From: Lachnospiraceae bacterium
GTDB lineage: Bacteria > Bacillota > Clostridia > Lachnospirales > Lachnospiraceae
NCBI GenBank assembly: GCA_014804495.1
Contig: JAAUZS010000061.1
Span: 11,807-18,032 of the forward strand
DNA length: 6,226 nt
Direction: 5' to 3'
Part shown: positions 1-6,162 of the stretch, piece after piece
How the letters are laid out: the number at the start of each line of letters is the position of its first letter
How positions within the stretch are numbered: position 1 is the stretch's first letter
Translations under genes and position numbers: made by a program
The notes under the pieces: model-generated
What the model was told of the DNA's origin: nothing
The model's input: the letters and a program-made list of their open reading frames with translations, nothing else
Databases searched by the model: none

Positions 1-810
1 CCATATTATTGGGGCTTTTTAAAGAAAGGACTAAGTTTGTCACAAAACATAGACAATATTTTGTTTGCGAAGAATGCTCCTTTAAAAGAAGAATTTAAAT
101 ATTTATATGCGTCTGCCTTTAAGCATCCGGATGTATATGTAAAAATAATTGAAGCTTTGGGGCGTAAGAAAGTCGGGATGACAAGAGAAGAACTTATAAA
201 AGCTTCAGGCATTTTGAATTCCGGTGACTTGACTGTTAAATTGGAGGAGTTGGAGAGTTGTGGTTTTATCAGGCGGTATTTTGCCGTGGGGATGAAGAAG
301 AAAAATGCAGTATATCAATTAATAGATTGTTTTACACTATTTCATTTTAAATTTTTGGAAAACAATTCTACCGACGGGCATTTTTGGTCCAATCAAATTA
401 ATACGCCGGCAGTAAATACATGGATGGGTCTCGCGTTTGAAAGGGTCTGTATGGAGCATATAGATCAGATTAAAATGAAGCTGGGGATATCCGGAGTGTT
501 TACGGAAGTGAATTCATGGTATTGTAAAGCGGACCCGGATAAAGGAATATTCGGTTCGCAAATAGATTTATTGATCACAAGAAAAGATCAGGTGATAAAT
601 CTGTGCGAAATGAAATATTCCGGCTCAGAGTATACTATAACGGAAAAGGTAGATAGAAGCATTAGGAATAAAATAAGCGATTTGGTGCTGTTGACCGGAA
701 CAAAGTATGCAATTTACCCGACACTGATTACAACTTATGGTTTGGTAGGTAATTCTTATGCAGAAAATGTCAAGTCGGTAATTACGCTTGATGATTTATT
801 TGCAATGTGA
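1..810 (+). CDS. ATP-binding protein, AAA/DUF234-type ATPase, C-terminal part (5' end cut by window)
   Basis: The frame is open from base 1 to a TGA at 808-810 (269 codons). No Shine-Dalgarno precedes the TTG at 37, and the codons before it still read like the family (PYYWGFLKKG, the usual segment just after the AAA domain), so the true start and the Walker motifs lie off the left edge. Visible, counting codon 1 at base 1: a helical lid, a winged-helix-like segment at about 44-93 (GMTREELIKASGI, then LEELESCGFIRRY), and a C-terminal restriction-endonuclease-like fold. The putative PD-(D/E)XK residues are Glu147 in AFER, Asp189 in SQIDLLI, and Glu203/Lys205 in CEMKYS. Proteins of this type are common in Clostridia and Bacteroidetes as solitary ATPases of unknown role. 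Defence or mobile-element functions have been suggested for relatives but nothing here proves one. The family call is from memory of typical members. The gene seems intact at its 3' end, and no strong terminator follows. Confidence 0.85.
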   Translation, partial: PYYWGFLKKGLSLSQNIDNILFAKNAPLKEEFKYLYASAFKHPDVYVKIIEALGRKKVGMTREELIKASGILNSGDLTVKLEELESCGFIRRYFAVGMKKKNAVYQLIDCFTLFHFKFLENNSTDGHFWSNQINTPAVNTWMGLAFERVCMEHIDQIKMKLGISGVFTEVNSWYCKADPDKGIFGSQIDLLITRKDQVINLCEMKYSGSEYTITEKVDRSIRNKISDLVLLTGTKYAIYPTLITTYGLVGNSYAENVKSVITLDDLFAM

Positions 811-886
811 CCTGACTTAAAACTGATATATTAAGTTTATTCATATTCATGAAACTCTATGCAACCATTGGCTGCGAAAAAGAACC

Positions 887-915
887 TTGAAATTGGTGGT
901 AATCGCAATTAGTAT
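887..915 (+). promoter_or_regulatory. Probable sigma-A promoter of the XRE/peptidase E operon
   Basis: A -35 box TTGAAA (887-892) and a -10 box TAGTAT (910-915) are separated by exactly 17 bases, which fits the housekeeping consensus (5/6 and 4/6 matches). Transcription would start near 922, about 30 bases before the GTG at 954. A second -10-like TACAAT (920-925) lies just downstream but has no good -35 partner. This is a sequence call only. Confidence 0.55.
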
Positions 916-928
916 TTTGTACAATACT
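911..928 (+). promoter_or_regulatory. Candidate operator: inverted repeat over the -10 region
   Basis: AGTATT (911-916) and AATACT (923-928) form a perfect 6-base inverted repeat with a 6-base spacer. The spacer overlaps the 8-base palindrome TTGTACAA (917-924). The repeat covers the -10 box and the predicted transcription start of the operon headed by an XRE regulator. That is where an autorepressing HTH dimer would normally bind. The repeat is visible; binding by this protein is inference. Confidence 0.4.
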
Positions 929-953
929 ATCAATAGGCGGGGAGGTGGCTTAA

Positions 954-1571
954 GTGAAGCTGTCAGAGAAAATCATAGAATTAAGAAAAGCGAATGGGAT
1001 GACTCAGGAAGAGCTTGCGGCAATATGTAACGTAAGCAGACAGTCCATATCTAAATGGGAAGCAGATATTTCATTGCCGGAGACAGAAAAACTGTTGATA
1101 TTGGGGGAAACTTTTCATGTTTCCTTGGATGTCCTGTTAAAAGACAATCTGGCATTAAATGAAGTTAAAGAAGTTCACAGCTGCGGCAGTAATGCAATTC
1201 AGGGAAAAAAACAGGAAGTATACGAGGGCATTCTGATTAAGGAGAGCATAACGGATGATTCTGTCATTGACCTCCTTCATGTCCATAAAGTTGAATTGTG
1301 GAATACCGGTGGGAAACCTAAATACTGGACTGTATTATTTTTTACATGTGACAGAAAGGATTTTCCGGAACAGATTTCCAAGGTTATGGTGTCTAATCCC
1401 GAAGATGGCGTAAATTGGTTTGTTGATTTCAAATCAGGCAACACGAAATATGTTGTATTTAAGGACAAGATTTTAAAATATCAAATCGGCAATCAGGCGG
1501 AAAAAGCTTATGTATGTTCAGAATGCCGGAAAATGGGAATTGCGGATGAAGAGATGAATTGGCCGGAATAA
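954..1571 (+). CDS. XRE-family transcriptional regulator with an extra C-terminal domain
   Basis: This 205-residue cytoplasmic DNA-binding protein starts at GTG 954, supported by GGAGG at 941-945 with 8 bases of spacing. Residues 1-64 are a typical clostridial HTH_3/Cro-CI domain: helix 2 is TQEELAAIC (17-25) and the recognition helix is SRQSISKWE (28-36), followed by the usual LPETEKLL...SLDVLL end. A linker (65-88) joins this to a second domain (about 89-205) with YEGILIKES, PKYWTVLFF, NTKYVVFKDKILKYQIGN and a terminal VCSECRKMGI (Cys188-x-x-Cys191). I recall similar stretches as small free-standing clostridial proteins of unknown function, so it may be a ligand- or metal-sensing module fused to the HTH; that is inference. 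Its stop lies 19 bases before the next gene, suggesting an operon. It probably represses its own promoter through the inverted repeat at 911-928. Confidence 0.85.
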   Translation: MKLSEKIIELRKANGMTQEELAAICNVSRQSISKWEADISLPETEKLLILGETFHVSLDVLLKDNLALNEVKEVHSCGSNAIQGKKQEVYEGILIKESITDDSVIDLLHVHKVELWNTGGKPKYWTVLFFTCDRKDFPEQISKVMVSNPEDGVNWFVDFKSGNTKYVVFKDKILKYQIGNQAEKAYVCSECRKMGIADEEMNWPE

Positions 1572-1590
1572 CAGGAGGATAATAGGAAAT

Positions 1591-2151
1591 ATGAGAGTAT
1601 TATTAACATCAGCGGGTTTAGAAACAGAGGAGATTAAAGAGTACTTTGTGGACATGATAGGAAAAGATATGTCATCGGTAAAGGCATTATTTATTCCTAC
1701 AGCGGCAATAGACGCAGACGCTATCGGCGTATTGCCTAAATGCATGAATGATTTATTAAAATGCGGTATTCAAAATAAAAATATCAAAGTGTATGATTTG
1801 CATATCGGAATGGACGTTGATGAACTGCGTCAGTATGATGTGGTATATTTGTGCGGTGGCAACACAGCCTATCTGCTAGACAGGATTAATTCAACCGGTT
1901 TTAATACAACTTTGATGGAATATATTCAGGATAATGGATTGGTAATAGGCGTAAGCGCGGGAAGCCTCATTTTTTCTAATAATTTGCCCGGCAATCTAGG
2001 TCTGATAGATACAAAGCTCGATGTTCATTGCGCCGAAGGAGAAAAGAAAGGTAAAGTAGAATATCCGTTAAAGGATAATATACGGCTTACAAATACCTGT
2101 TCGCTCACAGTGCGGGATATACCGAATGGATTGGCAATAATTGGAGAATAA
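1591..2151 (+). CDS. Peptidase E (S51)-like, type 1 glutamine amidotransferase-fold protein
   Basis: This is a 186-residue cytoplasmic protein with ATG at 1591 and AGGAGG at 1573-1578 (12-base spacing, rather long). The N-terminal MRVLLTSAGLE strand, LFIPTAA (34-39) and DVVYLCGGNTAYLL (83-96) are typical of the family. GGNT (89-92) would form the oxyanion region. GVSAGS (120-125) is the nucleophile elbow with Ser122, and DVHC (144-147) supplies a plausible catalytic histidine, His146. A Ser in place of Cys at the elbow marks the S51 dipeptidase/cyanophycinase branch rather than true glutamine amidotransferases. Known S51 enzymes cut Asp-X dipeptides; the substrate here is unknown. The C-terminus (LAIIGE) ends where I expect relatives to end, so it looks full length. 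It is probably co-transcribed with the XRE gene 19 bases upstream. Confidence 0.85.
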   Translation: MRVLLTSAGLETEEIKEYFVDMIGKDMSSVKALFIPTAAIDADAIGVLPKCMNDLLKCGIQNKNIKVYDLHIGMDVDELRQYDVVYLCGGNTAYLLDRINSTGFNTTLMEYIQDNGLVIGVSAGSLIFSNNLPGNLGLIDTKLDVHCAEGEKKGKVEYPLKDNIRLTNTCSLTVRDIPNGLAIIGE

Positions 2152-2274
2152 TGGGCTCATCCACTGCAATCAAACAGACAGCGCATCGCAGTTGACTTTT
2201 ATAACTGCTTATATCAGGAAGCAAATTCAGCATATCAAAATGGAAGGAATGAACTGGAGAAATTCATACAGTAA
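2152..2274 (+). pseudogene. Possible gene remnant: open stretch of 40 codons without a start
   Basis: Immediately after the TAA of the peptidase E-like gene, the same frame stays open for 40 codons and ends at TAA 2272-2274. The last 29 codons read like a natural protein end (from IAVDFYNCL to NELEKFIQ). No start codon or ribosome binding site introduces it. It could be the tail of a lost neighbouring gene, or chance. I do not recognise the family. The rest of the 2152-2306 gap shows nothing else. Confidence 0.2.
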
Positions 2275-2306
2275 TCCAAAACGATAGAAGGGGTAAACTC
2301 TATAAA

Positions 2307-2369
2307 AAGCGAGGGAGGCTTAACAGGCAAAGCTGGGTTTTCCCTCGTTTACATTTTGTTGCTTTTTTT
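2307..2369 (+). terminator. Rho-independent terminator after the XRE/peptidase E operon
   Basis: AAGCGAGGGA (2307-2316) pairs with TCCCTCGTTT (2341-2350) in a 10-pair stem with one G-T pair and a 24-base loop. A smaller inner pairing of GCTT with AAGC is possible in the loop. T-rich sequence follows, ending in seven T (2363-2369). It lies about 155 bases after the peptidase E stop and just ahead of the response regulator promoter, so it separates the two transcription units. Confidence 0.75.
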
Positions 2370-2381
2370 ACGCGTAATTTG

Positions 2382-2390
2382 TGCTAAGAT
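2382..2390 (+). promoter_or_regulatory. Probable extended -10 promoter of the two-component operon
   Basis: TGC followed by TAAGAT (2382-2390) is an extended -10 element (TGn plus a 5/6 hexamer). The -35 position falls in the T-run of the preceding terminator and is weak, which extended -10 promoters tolerate. The perfect 10-base palindrome TTACGCGTAA (2368-2377) sits between the -35 and -10 regions and could be a regulator site. Transcription would begin near 2397, about 44 bases before the chosen start codon. Confidence 0.5.
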
Positions 2391-2428
2391 AACTGCAAAG
2401 AGGAGTGAGTATCACAAGTTTGATATAC

Positions 2429-2433
2429 AGGGG
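2429..2433 (+). promoter_or_regulatory. Ribosome binding site deciding the response regulator start
   Basis: AGGGG (within AGGGGTG) lies 7 bases before the ATG at 2441. The longer frame from GTG 2405 has its only purine-rich stretch touching the start codon, which is too close to work. The response regulator family also begins at MKILVIEDD, which matches ATG 2441 (or ATG 2438, adding one Met). Confidence 0.6.
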
Positions 2434-2440
2434 TGTAATG

Positions 2441-3121
2441 ATGAAAATATTAGTAATCGAGGACGATGCTGCTATTTCTGAATTGATTTGCATGAATCTG
2501 GAAGCTGCAGGGTATGAAACACTGGCAATTTTTGACGGCGATAAGGCGGCGGAGATGATTAATGACGAGGAGTGCAGTGACGCGGTGCTGGCGCTGGTGG
2601 ATGTGATGCTTCCGGGGAAAGATGGCTTTGAGCTGATGGCTGATTTGCAGAACGCGCAGATTCCGGTTATATACCTTACGGCAAAGGATGATGTGGTTTC
2701 AAAAGTACATGGCCTGAAGGCAGGCGCGGAGGATTATATCGTGAAGCCGTTTGAAGTATTGGAGCTTCTGGTGCGTATAGAGAAGGTTCTGAAAAGAACG
2801 GGAAAGGGAAGGGAGAAGATTATAGTAAAGGACGTTGTCATTGATTTAAAAGAGCATAGCGTAATAAAAAGCGGTGAAAAGATAAATTTAAAACCAATGG
2901 AGTATGAACTTTTGGTGATGCTGGCACAGAATAAAAATGTGGCTTTGAGCAGAGAAGATCTGCTGGGCAGGCTGTGGGGAGTTGATTACGTAGGAGAGAC
3001 ACGGACTGTGGATGTGCATATCGGGCAGCTGCGAAAGAAGCTGGATTTTTATGATGTAATCCGCACTATTTCCAAGCACGGATATCGACTGGAGGATATG
3101 GATAATGAGGCTATGGACTAA
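2441..3121 (+). CDS. Two-component response regulator, OmpR/PhoB family
   Basis: This is a 226-residue cytoplasmic transcription factor of normal family length. The receiver domain (about 1-115) has the acidic pair Asp8-Asp9 in VIEDD, the phosphoacceptor Asp54 in LVDVMLPGKDG, Thr80 in YLTAKDD and Lys102 in VKPFE, so all key residues are present. The winged-helix DNA-binding domain (about 128-222) shows LKPMEYELLVMLAQN, the recognition-helix stretch ETRTVDVHIGQLRKKL and the wing IRTISKHGYRLE. I chose ATG 2441 over the longer GTG 2405 frame because of the ribosome binding site and family N-terminus. Its last 17 bases overlap the kinase gene, indicating translational coupling and a cognate pair. 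Likely targets are the TTTACA repeats upstream of the lipoprotein gene (inference). I cannot name the specific orthologue. Confidence 0.93.
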   Translation: MKILVIEDDAAISELICMNLEAAGYETLAIFDGDKAAEMINDEECSDAVLALVDVMLPGKDGFELMADLQNAQIPVIYLTAKDDVVSKVHGLKAGAEDYIVKPFEVLELLVRIEKVLKRTGKGREKIIVKDVVIDLKEHSVIKSGEKINLKPMEYELLVMLAQNKNVALSREDLLGRLWGVDYVGETRTVDVHIGQLRKKLDFYDVIRTISKHGYRLEDMDNEAMD

Positions 3122-4490
3122 AATGTCATTAATAACGACAGCGGCATTGCTTGTAAGTGTAGGGATATCAGGAGGGGCAGTCATTTATCACTCGGCTCTT
3201 TATAATAGGGAAACTACAATAGAGAATTATAGGCAGCAGCTAAAATCGACAATGTATGCTGTCGGTAATGAATTGGAATATGAGCCGTTACAGAATTTTA
3301 GCGATGTAGCTGAGAATTCTTATTATAATTATGTGATAAGAAAATATGGCGCTTCCACGTATATTCTGATAGAGGGGGAGCAGGTGCTTTGCAATTTGAC
3401 GCCATTTGAGCTGCTCAATCCCGGAGATGAAAGATGGGGAAGCCTTGAAGCATACAGTATTGTTCAAAAGATAGAAGACAGGTATATTCTGGTTATGGGC
3501 AGCAGAATCCAGACGGCGGGACAGCGTGAGTATAAGCTTGTGCTGGTACGTGATATTTCAAGCATTTATGAAGATATCCGTACTCAGGCATTTTTTTATG
3601 TTCTAATTTATCTTGCAGCAGCGTTGGCGGCAGTAATTTTAGTTTTCCTGATGAGCAGGAAAGCACTGAAGCCTTTACGGGAATTACAGCACGCGGCGCA
3701 GGATATCAGCAAAGGCAGACTGGCGAGGCGTGCGGATGTGCATACAAGTGATGAAATAGGGGAGATGGCAGCAGCTTTTAACGGTATGGCGGAGCAGATT
3801 GAAAATCAGGTTACGGAGTTATCGCTTGAATCAGAGAGGCGCAGGCAGATGTTGGGAAGCCTGACACATGAAATGAAAACTCCGATGACTTCTATTATGG
3901 GGTATGCCGATTCCCTTCTACATGTAAATCTGAAGGAGGAGCAGAAGGAAAGAGCGTTGCAGCATATTTATGAGGAATGCGGCAGATTGGAGCGGATTAG
4001 CAGTAAACTGATGAGTCTGATTGGTATGTACGATAACGACAGTATATATATGGAAGAAGTGGATATAAGTGATTTGTTTTCAGCTGTTGCAGAAATTGAA
4101 GAGAACAATTTGAAAAAGAAAAACATTACTTTTAGCTATTCATGCAAAATGGAAAAGAGGATTTTGGATAAGGATTTAATGATAAGCTTGTTAACTAATT
4201 TGGTCGATAACGCGATTAAAGCAAGCGATAACGGTTCGGATATATATATGGAAGCAAAAGAGAATATAATAACGGTTCGAGACTCAGGCTGTGGGATTCC
4301 TGAAGATGAGATATCCAGAGTGACAGAGGCGTTCTATATGGTAGATAAAGCACGCAGCAGAAAGGCAGGCGGCTGCGGGCTGGGACTGGCGATTTGCGGT
4401 AAGATTGCAGAGCTGCATGGGGCGGAAATTGAGATAAAGAGCGGTAAAGGGGCAGGAACTGAGGTATCGATTGTTTTTGGCGATAGATAA
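3105..4490 (+). CDS. Membrane sensor histidine kinase (HAMP-HisKA-HATPase)
   Basis: This 461-residue inner-membrane kinase starts at ATG 3105 with GGAGGA at 3091-3096 (8-base spacing), inside the end of the regulator gene. Segments: membrane helix 1 at about 8-28; an external sensor at about 30-160 with no domain I recognise; membrane helix 2 at about 162-183; HAMP at about 184-238 (MSRKALKPLRELQ, then DEIGEMAAAFNGM); and HisKA with the phosphorylated His255 in LTHEMKTPMTSIMGY. The ATPase domain has an N box with Asn365 and Asn369 (LLTNLVDNAIKAS), a G1 box with Asp393 (DSGCGIP), an F box (EAFYMVDKARS) and a G2 box GGCGLGL (422-428). All catalytic motifs are intact. It should autophosphorylate and pass phosphate to Asp54 of the upstream regulator. 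The input signal is unknown; the next gene encodes a surface lipoprotein that could be a partner or an output. Confidence 0.93.
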   Translation: MRLWTKMSLITTAALLVSVGISGGAVIYHSALYNRETTIENYRQQLKSTMYAVGNELEYEPLQNFSDVAENSYYNYVIRKYGASTYILIEGEQVLCNLTPFELLNPGDERWGSLEAYSIVQKIEDRYILVMGSRIQTAGQREYKLVLVRDISSIYEDIRTQAFFYVLIYLAAALAAVILVFLMSRKALKPLRELQHAAQDISKGRLARRADVHTSDEIGEMAAAFNGMAEQIENQVTELSLESERRRQMLGSLTHEMKTPMTSIMGYADSLLHVNLKEEQKERALQHIYEECGRLERISSKLMSLIGMYDNDSIYMEEVDISDLFSAVAEIEENNLKKKNITFSYSCKMEKRILDKDLMISLLTNLVDNAIKASDNGSDIYMEAKENIITVRDSGCGIPEDEISRVTEAFYMVDKARSRKAGGCGLGLAICGKIAELHGAEIEIKSGKGAGTEVSIVFGDR

Positions 4491-4495
4491 CGTAC

Positions 4496-4533
4496 TTTAC
4501 AAAATTTTTACATTCTGTTGTATACCTTTTACA
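4496..4533 (+). promoter_or_regulatory. Tandem TTTACA array, candidate OmpR-family regulator site
   Basis: Three perfect TTTACA copies start at 4496, 4507 and 4528, offset by 11 and 21 bases, so all lie on nearly the same face of the helix. A degenerate slot (TTGTAT, 4518-4523) fills the gap. Read on the other strand, the first two copies are TGTAAA-N5-TGTAAA, the layout described for WalR (TGTWAH-N5-TGTWAH) and close to that of PhoP boxes in Bacillus. The array begins 5 bases after the kinase stop and about 75 bases before the lipoprotein start. I see no convincing -10 box after it, as is common for activator-dependent promoters. Confidence 0.5.
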
Positions 4534-4592
4534 GACATGCAGGATATGCTGTGGATAGAGTATTTCAATTATCTAATCATATTTGTAAATGG

Positions 4593-4598
4593 AAGGAG
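4593..4598 (+). promoter_or_regulatory. Ribosome binding site deciding the lipoprotein start
   Basis: AAGGAG sits 10 bases before ATG 4609. The same frame extends back to a TTG at 4471 inside the kinase gene, but that start has no ribosome binding site, and using it would bury the signal peptide 46 residues inside the protein. ATG 4609 places the lipobox cysteine at residue 29, as expected. Confidence 0.8.
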
Positions 4599-4608
4599 TA
4601 GTGTAGAA

Positions 4609-5979
4609 ATGGTGATGAGAGCGAATCATAATTTGAAAAAAATGGCTGCGGATATATTGGCAGCAGGATTGTGTGTTTTGGCTATGTCGGGGTGCAGCAG
4701 TGCAGAGCCACAGGAAGAGGTGGTTGTGGTAAAGGAACAGAATGAAGAATTTGCATCGGGGCAGACAATGACAGAAGAAGAGGCAGTTTCCGGGAATGTC
4801 GCAGAGCAGGTACAAGCGCCGGAATTTTATCAGGCGGAATTGTCCAGTGATGTTGTTACGGTAAAAGCGGATGCTGTGGTCACAATACCTGACGTGCCGG
4901 GAATAAAGCTTAAGAAAGTTACGGCGCGCACTTTTACACCGGAGGATTATGATGTGATAAACAGGGTGCTGCTTGGCGGAGAAGGGTCGCTTAACATAGA
5001 TAATGAAGCTTTGTCCGGGGGCGGTGAAGAGGCTTTTACCGGTGATGTTATGGTGAATGGGCAGGATTATTGGCTTCAGATAGATAATAATGCGACAGCT
5101 GCAAGGCATAGGGTTAAGTTTATGATTGAGAAACAGGATGGAAACGGAGATTATCTGTCTTTTTCCAATTCGCAGCCTGATCCGGAAAGCCTGCCGGAAT
5201 CTATGAAAGACATCAAATTTATACAGGGATTTGTGAATATGAATACGCCGCCGGAAGAAATTATGAATGAAGTAACAGAAGCAGTAAATCAGATGGGAAT
5301 TGGTGAATATTCGGTTCAGGGCGGTGGATATTTTGCATGCTGGATTGCAAATGAGGATGCTATGAGCATTTCGGAGTATCTTGATTCAAAATATCTTGCC
5401 GGGATGGGATACGGCGTGCATCTTTACAGAGTAGAGGATGGTATTCCCATTACTTATACTTATGAAGACGGCGGAATGATGGCAGATTATGATGCAGAAA
5501 AATTAATACAAGCTATGGAAAATGGAGAAGAGTATGTTCCGGAAACCGTATACTGGCCATATGAAGAAATGACATTTATTTATACTAATGAGGGCTTACG
5601 TACATTTGAGTGGATAAATCCGTATATTATCGAGAATTTGTCTGATGAGTACGTATTCCTGCTGCCGTTTTCCGATATCAGCAATATTTTTGAAGATTTG
5701 ATTTTAAAAAAGTATGCGGATAGTTTCAATAATGAAGGTGATACTGTTGATATTCAAGTAGATAAGGTAGTCTTAAGCTATATGAGGGTCAGGGAGAAAG
5801 ACTCCATGGAGGGAACGCTGATTCCGGTATGGGACTTCTTTGGCACTAAAACCTATAAAAATTCCGCAGGAGAGGTGGACCTTGTAGTTGACAGAGTTTA
5901 TGACGGCGTTACGCCTGAAAGTATGATGACGATAAATGCAATGGATGGAACGATTGTGTATAGGGGATTAGGATATTAA
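4609..5979 (+). CDS. Secreted lipoprotein, DUF6034-like, downstream of the two-component system
   Basis: This is a 456-residue protein. A basic N-region (RANHNLKK), a short hydrophobic core (about 12-26) and the lipobox AMSGC put the lipidated Cys29 at the mature N-terminus. Met at -3 is slightly unusual. An acidic, probably flexible linker follows (about 33-72). The folded part starts near 73 with YQAELSSDVVTVKADAVVTIPDVPGIKLKKV, here split as YQAELSS (74-80) and VTIPDVPGIKLKKV (91-104). Later landmarks are INPYIIENLS (336-345), FLLPFSDISNIFE (350-362), and a C-terminal unit with LSYMRVREKDSMEGTLIPVW (389-408) and TINAMDGTIVYRGLGY (441-456). From memory these match DUF6034-type lipoproteins of Lachnospiraceae, whose function is unknown. 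The C-terminal VPVW-like and NAxDG pattern also recalls PepSY/YycI-like domains. It is probably anchored outside the membrane, and its position after the kinase suggests it is a target or accessory sensor of that system. Confidence 0.8.
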   Translation: MVMRANHNLKKMAADILAAGLCVLAMSGCSSAEPQEEVVVVKEQNEEFASGQTMTEEEAVSGNVAEQVQAPEFYQAELSSDVVTVKADAVVTIPDVPGIKLKKVTARTFTPEDYDVINRVLLGGEGSLNIDNEALSGGGEEAFTGDVMVNGQDYWLQIDNNATAARHRVKFMIEKQDGNGDYLSFSNSQPDPESLPESMKDIKFIQGFVNMNTPPEEIMNEVTEAVNQMGIGEYSVQGGGYFACWIANEDAMSISEYLDSKYLAGMGYGVHLYRVEDGIPITYTYEDGGMMADYDAEKLIQAMENGEEYVPETVYWPYEEMTFIYTNEGLRTFEWINPYIIENLSDEYVFLLPFSDISNIFEDLILKKYADSFNNEGDTVDIQVDKVVLSYMRVREKDSMEGTLIPVWDFFGTKTYKNSAGEVDLVVDRVYDGVTPESMMTINAMDGTIVYRGLGY

Positions 5980-5988
5980 CGAAAAAAG

Positions 5989-6006
5989 AATACAAGATAT
6001 TGTATT
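5989..6006 (+). terminator. Weak hairpin after the lipoprotein gene, possible terminator
   Basis: AATACAA (5989-5995) and TTGTATT (6000-6006) form a perfect 7-pair stem with a GATA loop, 10 bases after the stop codon. The stem is AT-rich and the T content afterwards is broken up, so it would be a poor intrinsic terminator. It is the only candidate for ending the lipoprotein transcript in the window. Confidence 0.3.
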
Positions 6007-6055
6007 GTGCATATTTCTTTGCAATAAGTCATTCCTAACTTTTTCAGGCGTATTA

Positions 6056-6084
6056 TTGACAAATAAAGAAAATATAATTATTAT
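6056..6084 (+). promoter_or_regulatory. Near-consensus sigma-A promoter upstream of the GACA tract
   Basis: TTGACA (6056-6061, 6/6) and TATTAT (6079-6084, 5/6) are separated by 17 bases, the best promoter match in the window. The spacer is very AT-rich. Transcription would start near 6091, giving a leader of about 72 bases before ATG 6163. A perfect TGACAA/TTGTCA inverted repeat (6057-6062 and 6090-6095) brackets it. Confidence 0.7.
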
Positions 6085-6162
6085 TAATCTTGTCAGAAGG
6101 TATCAGATTAGTTGTCCTTTTGTCGAAAAAAGTATAGATATTCTGTGCGGGGGTATTGACAG

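Noticed and set aside
815..836. ACTTAA/TTAAGT inverted repeat just after the ATPase stop
   Set aside because: Six AT-rich pairs around a 10-base loop with no T-run are too weak to call a terminator.
861..875. Hairpin GCAACC-ATT-GGCTGC after the ATPase gene
   Set aside because: It has a central mismatch and a three-base loop, and is followed by A-rich rather than T-rich sequence, so it is not a terminator on this strand.
2405..2440. Longer response regulator start at GTG 2405
   Set aside because: The purine-rich stretch touches the start codon, and family proteins begin at the MKILVIEDD strand encoded from 2441.
2888..3184. 98-codon minus-strand frame across the regulator/kinase junction
   Set aside because: It overlaps two well-supported genes, has no recognisable motif, and is a shadow of their codon pattern.
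4471..4608. Longer lipoprotein start at TTG 4471 overlapping the kinase end
   Set aside because: No ribosome binding site, and it would place the signal peptide 46 residues inside. ATG 4609 has AAGGAG at proper spacing.
4573..5109. 178-codon frame on the minus strand within the lipoprotein gene
   Set aside because: Rich in His, Arg, Cys and Ile without domain motifs, with no ribosome binding site, and lying antisense to a well-supported lipoprotein. It is a shadow frame.
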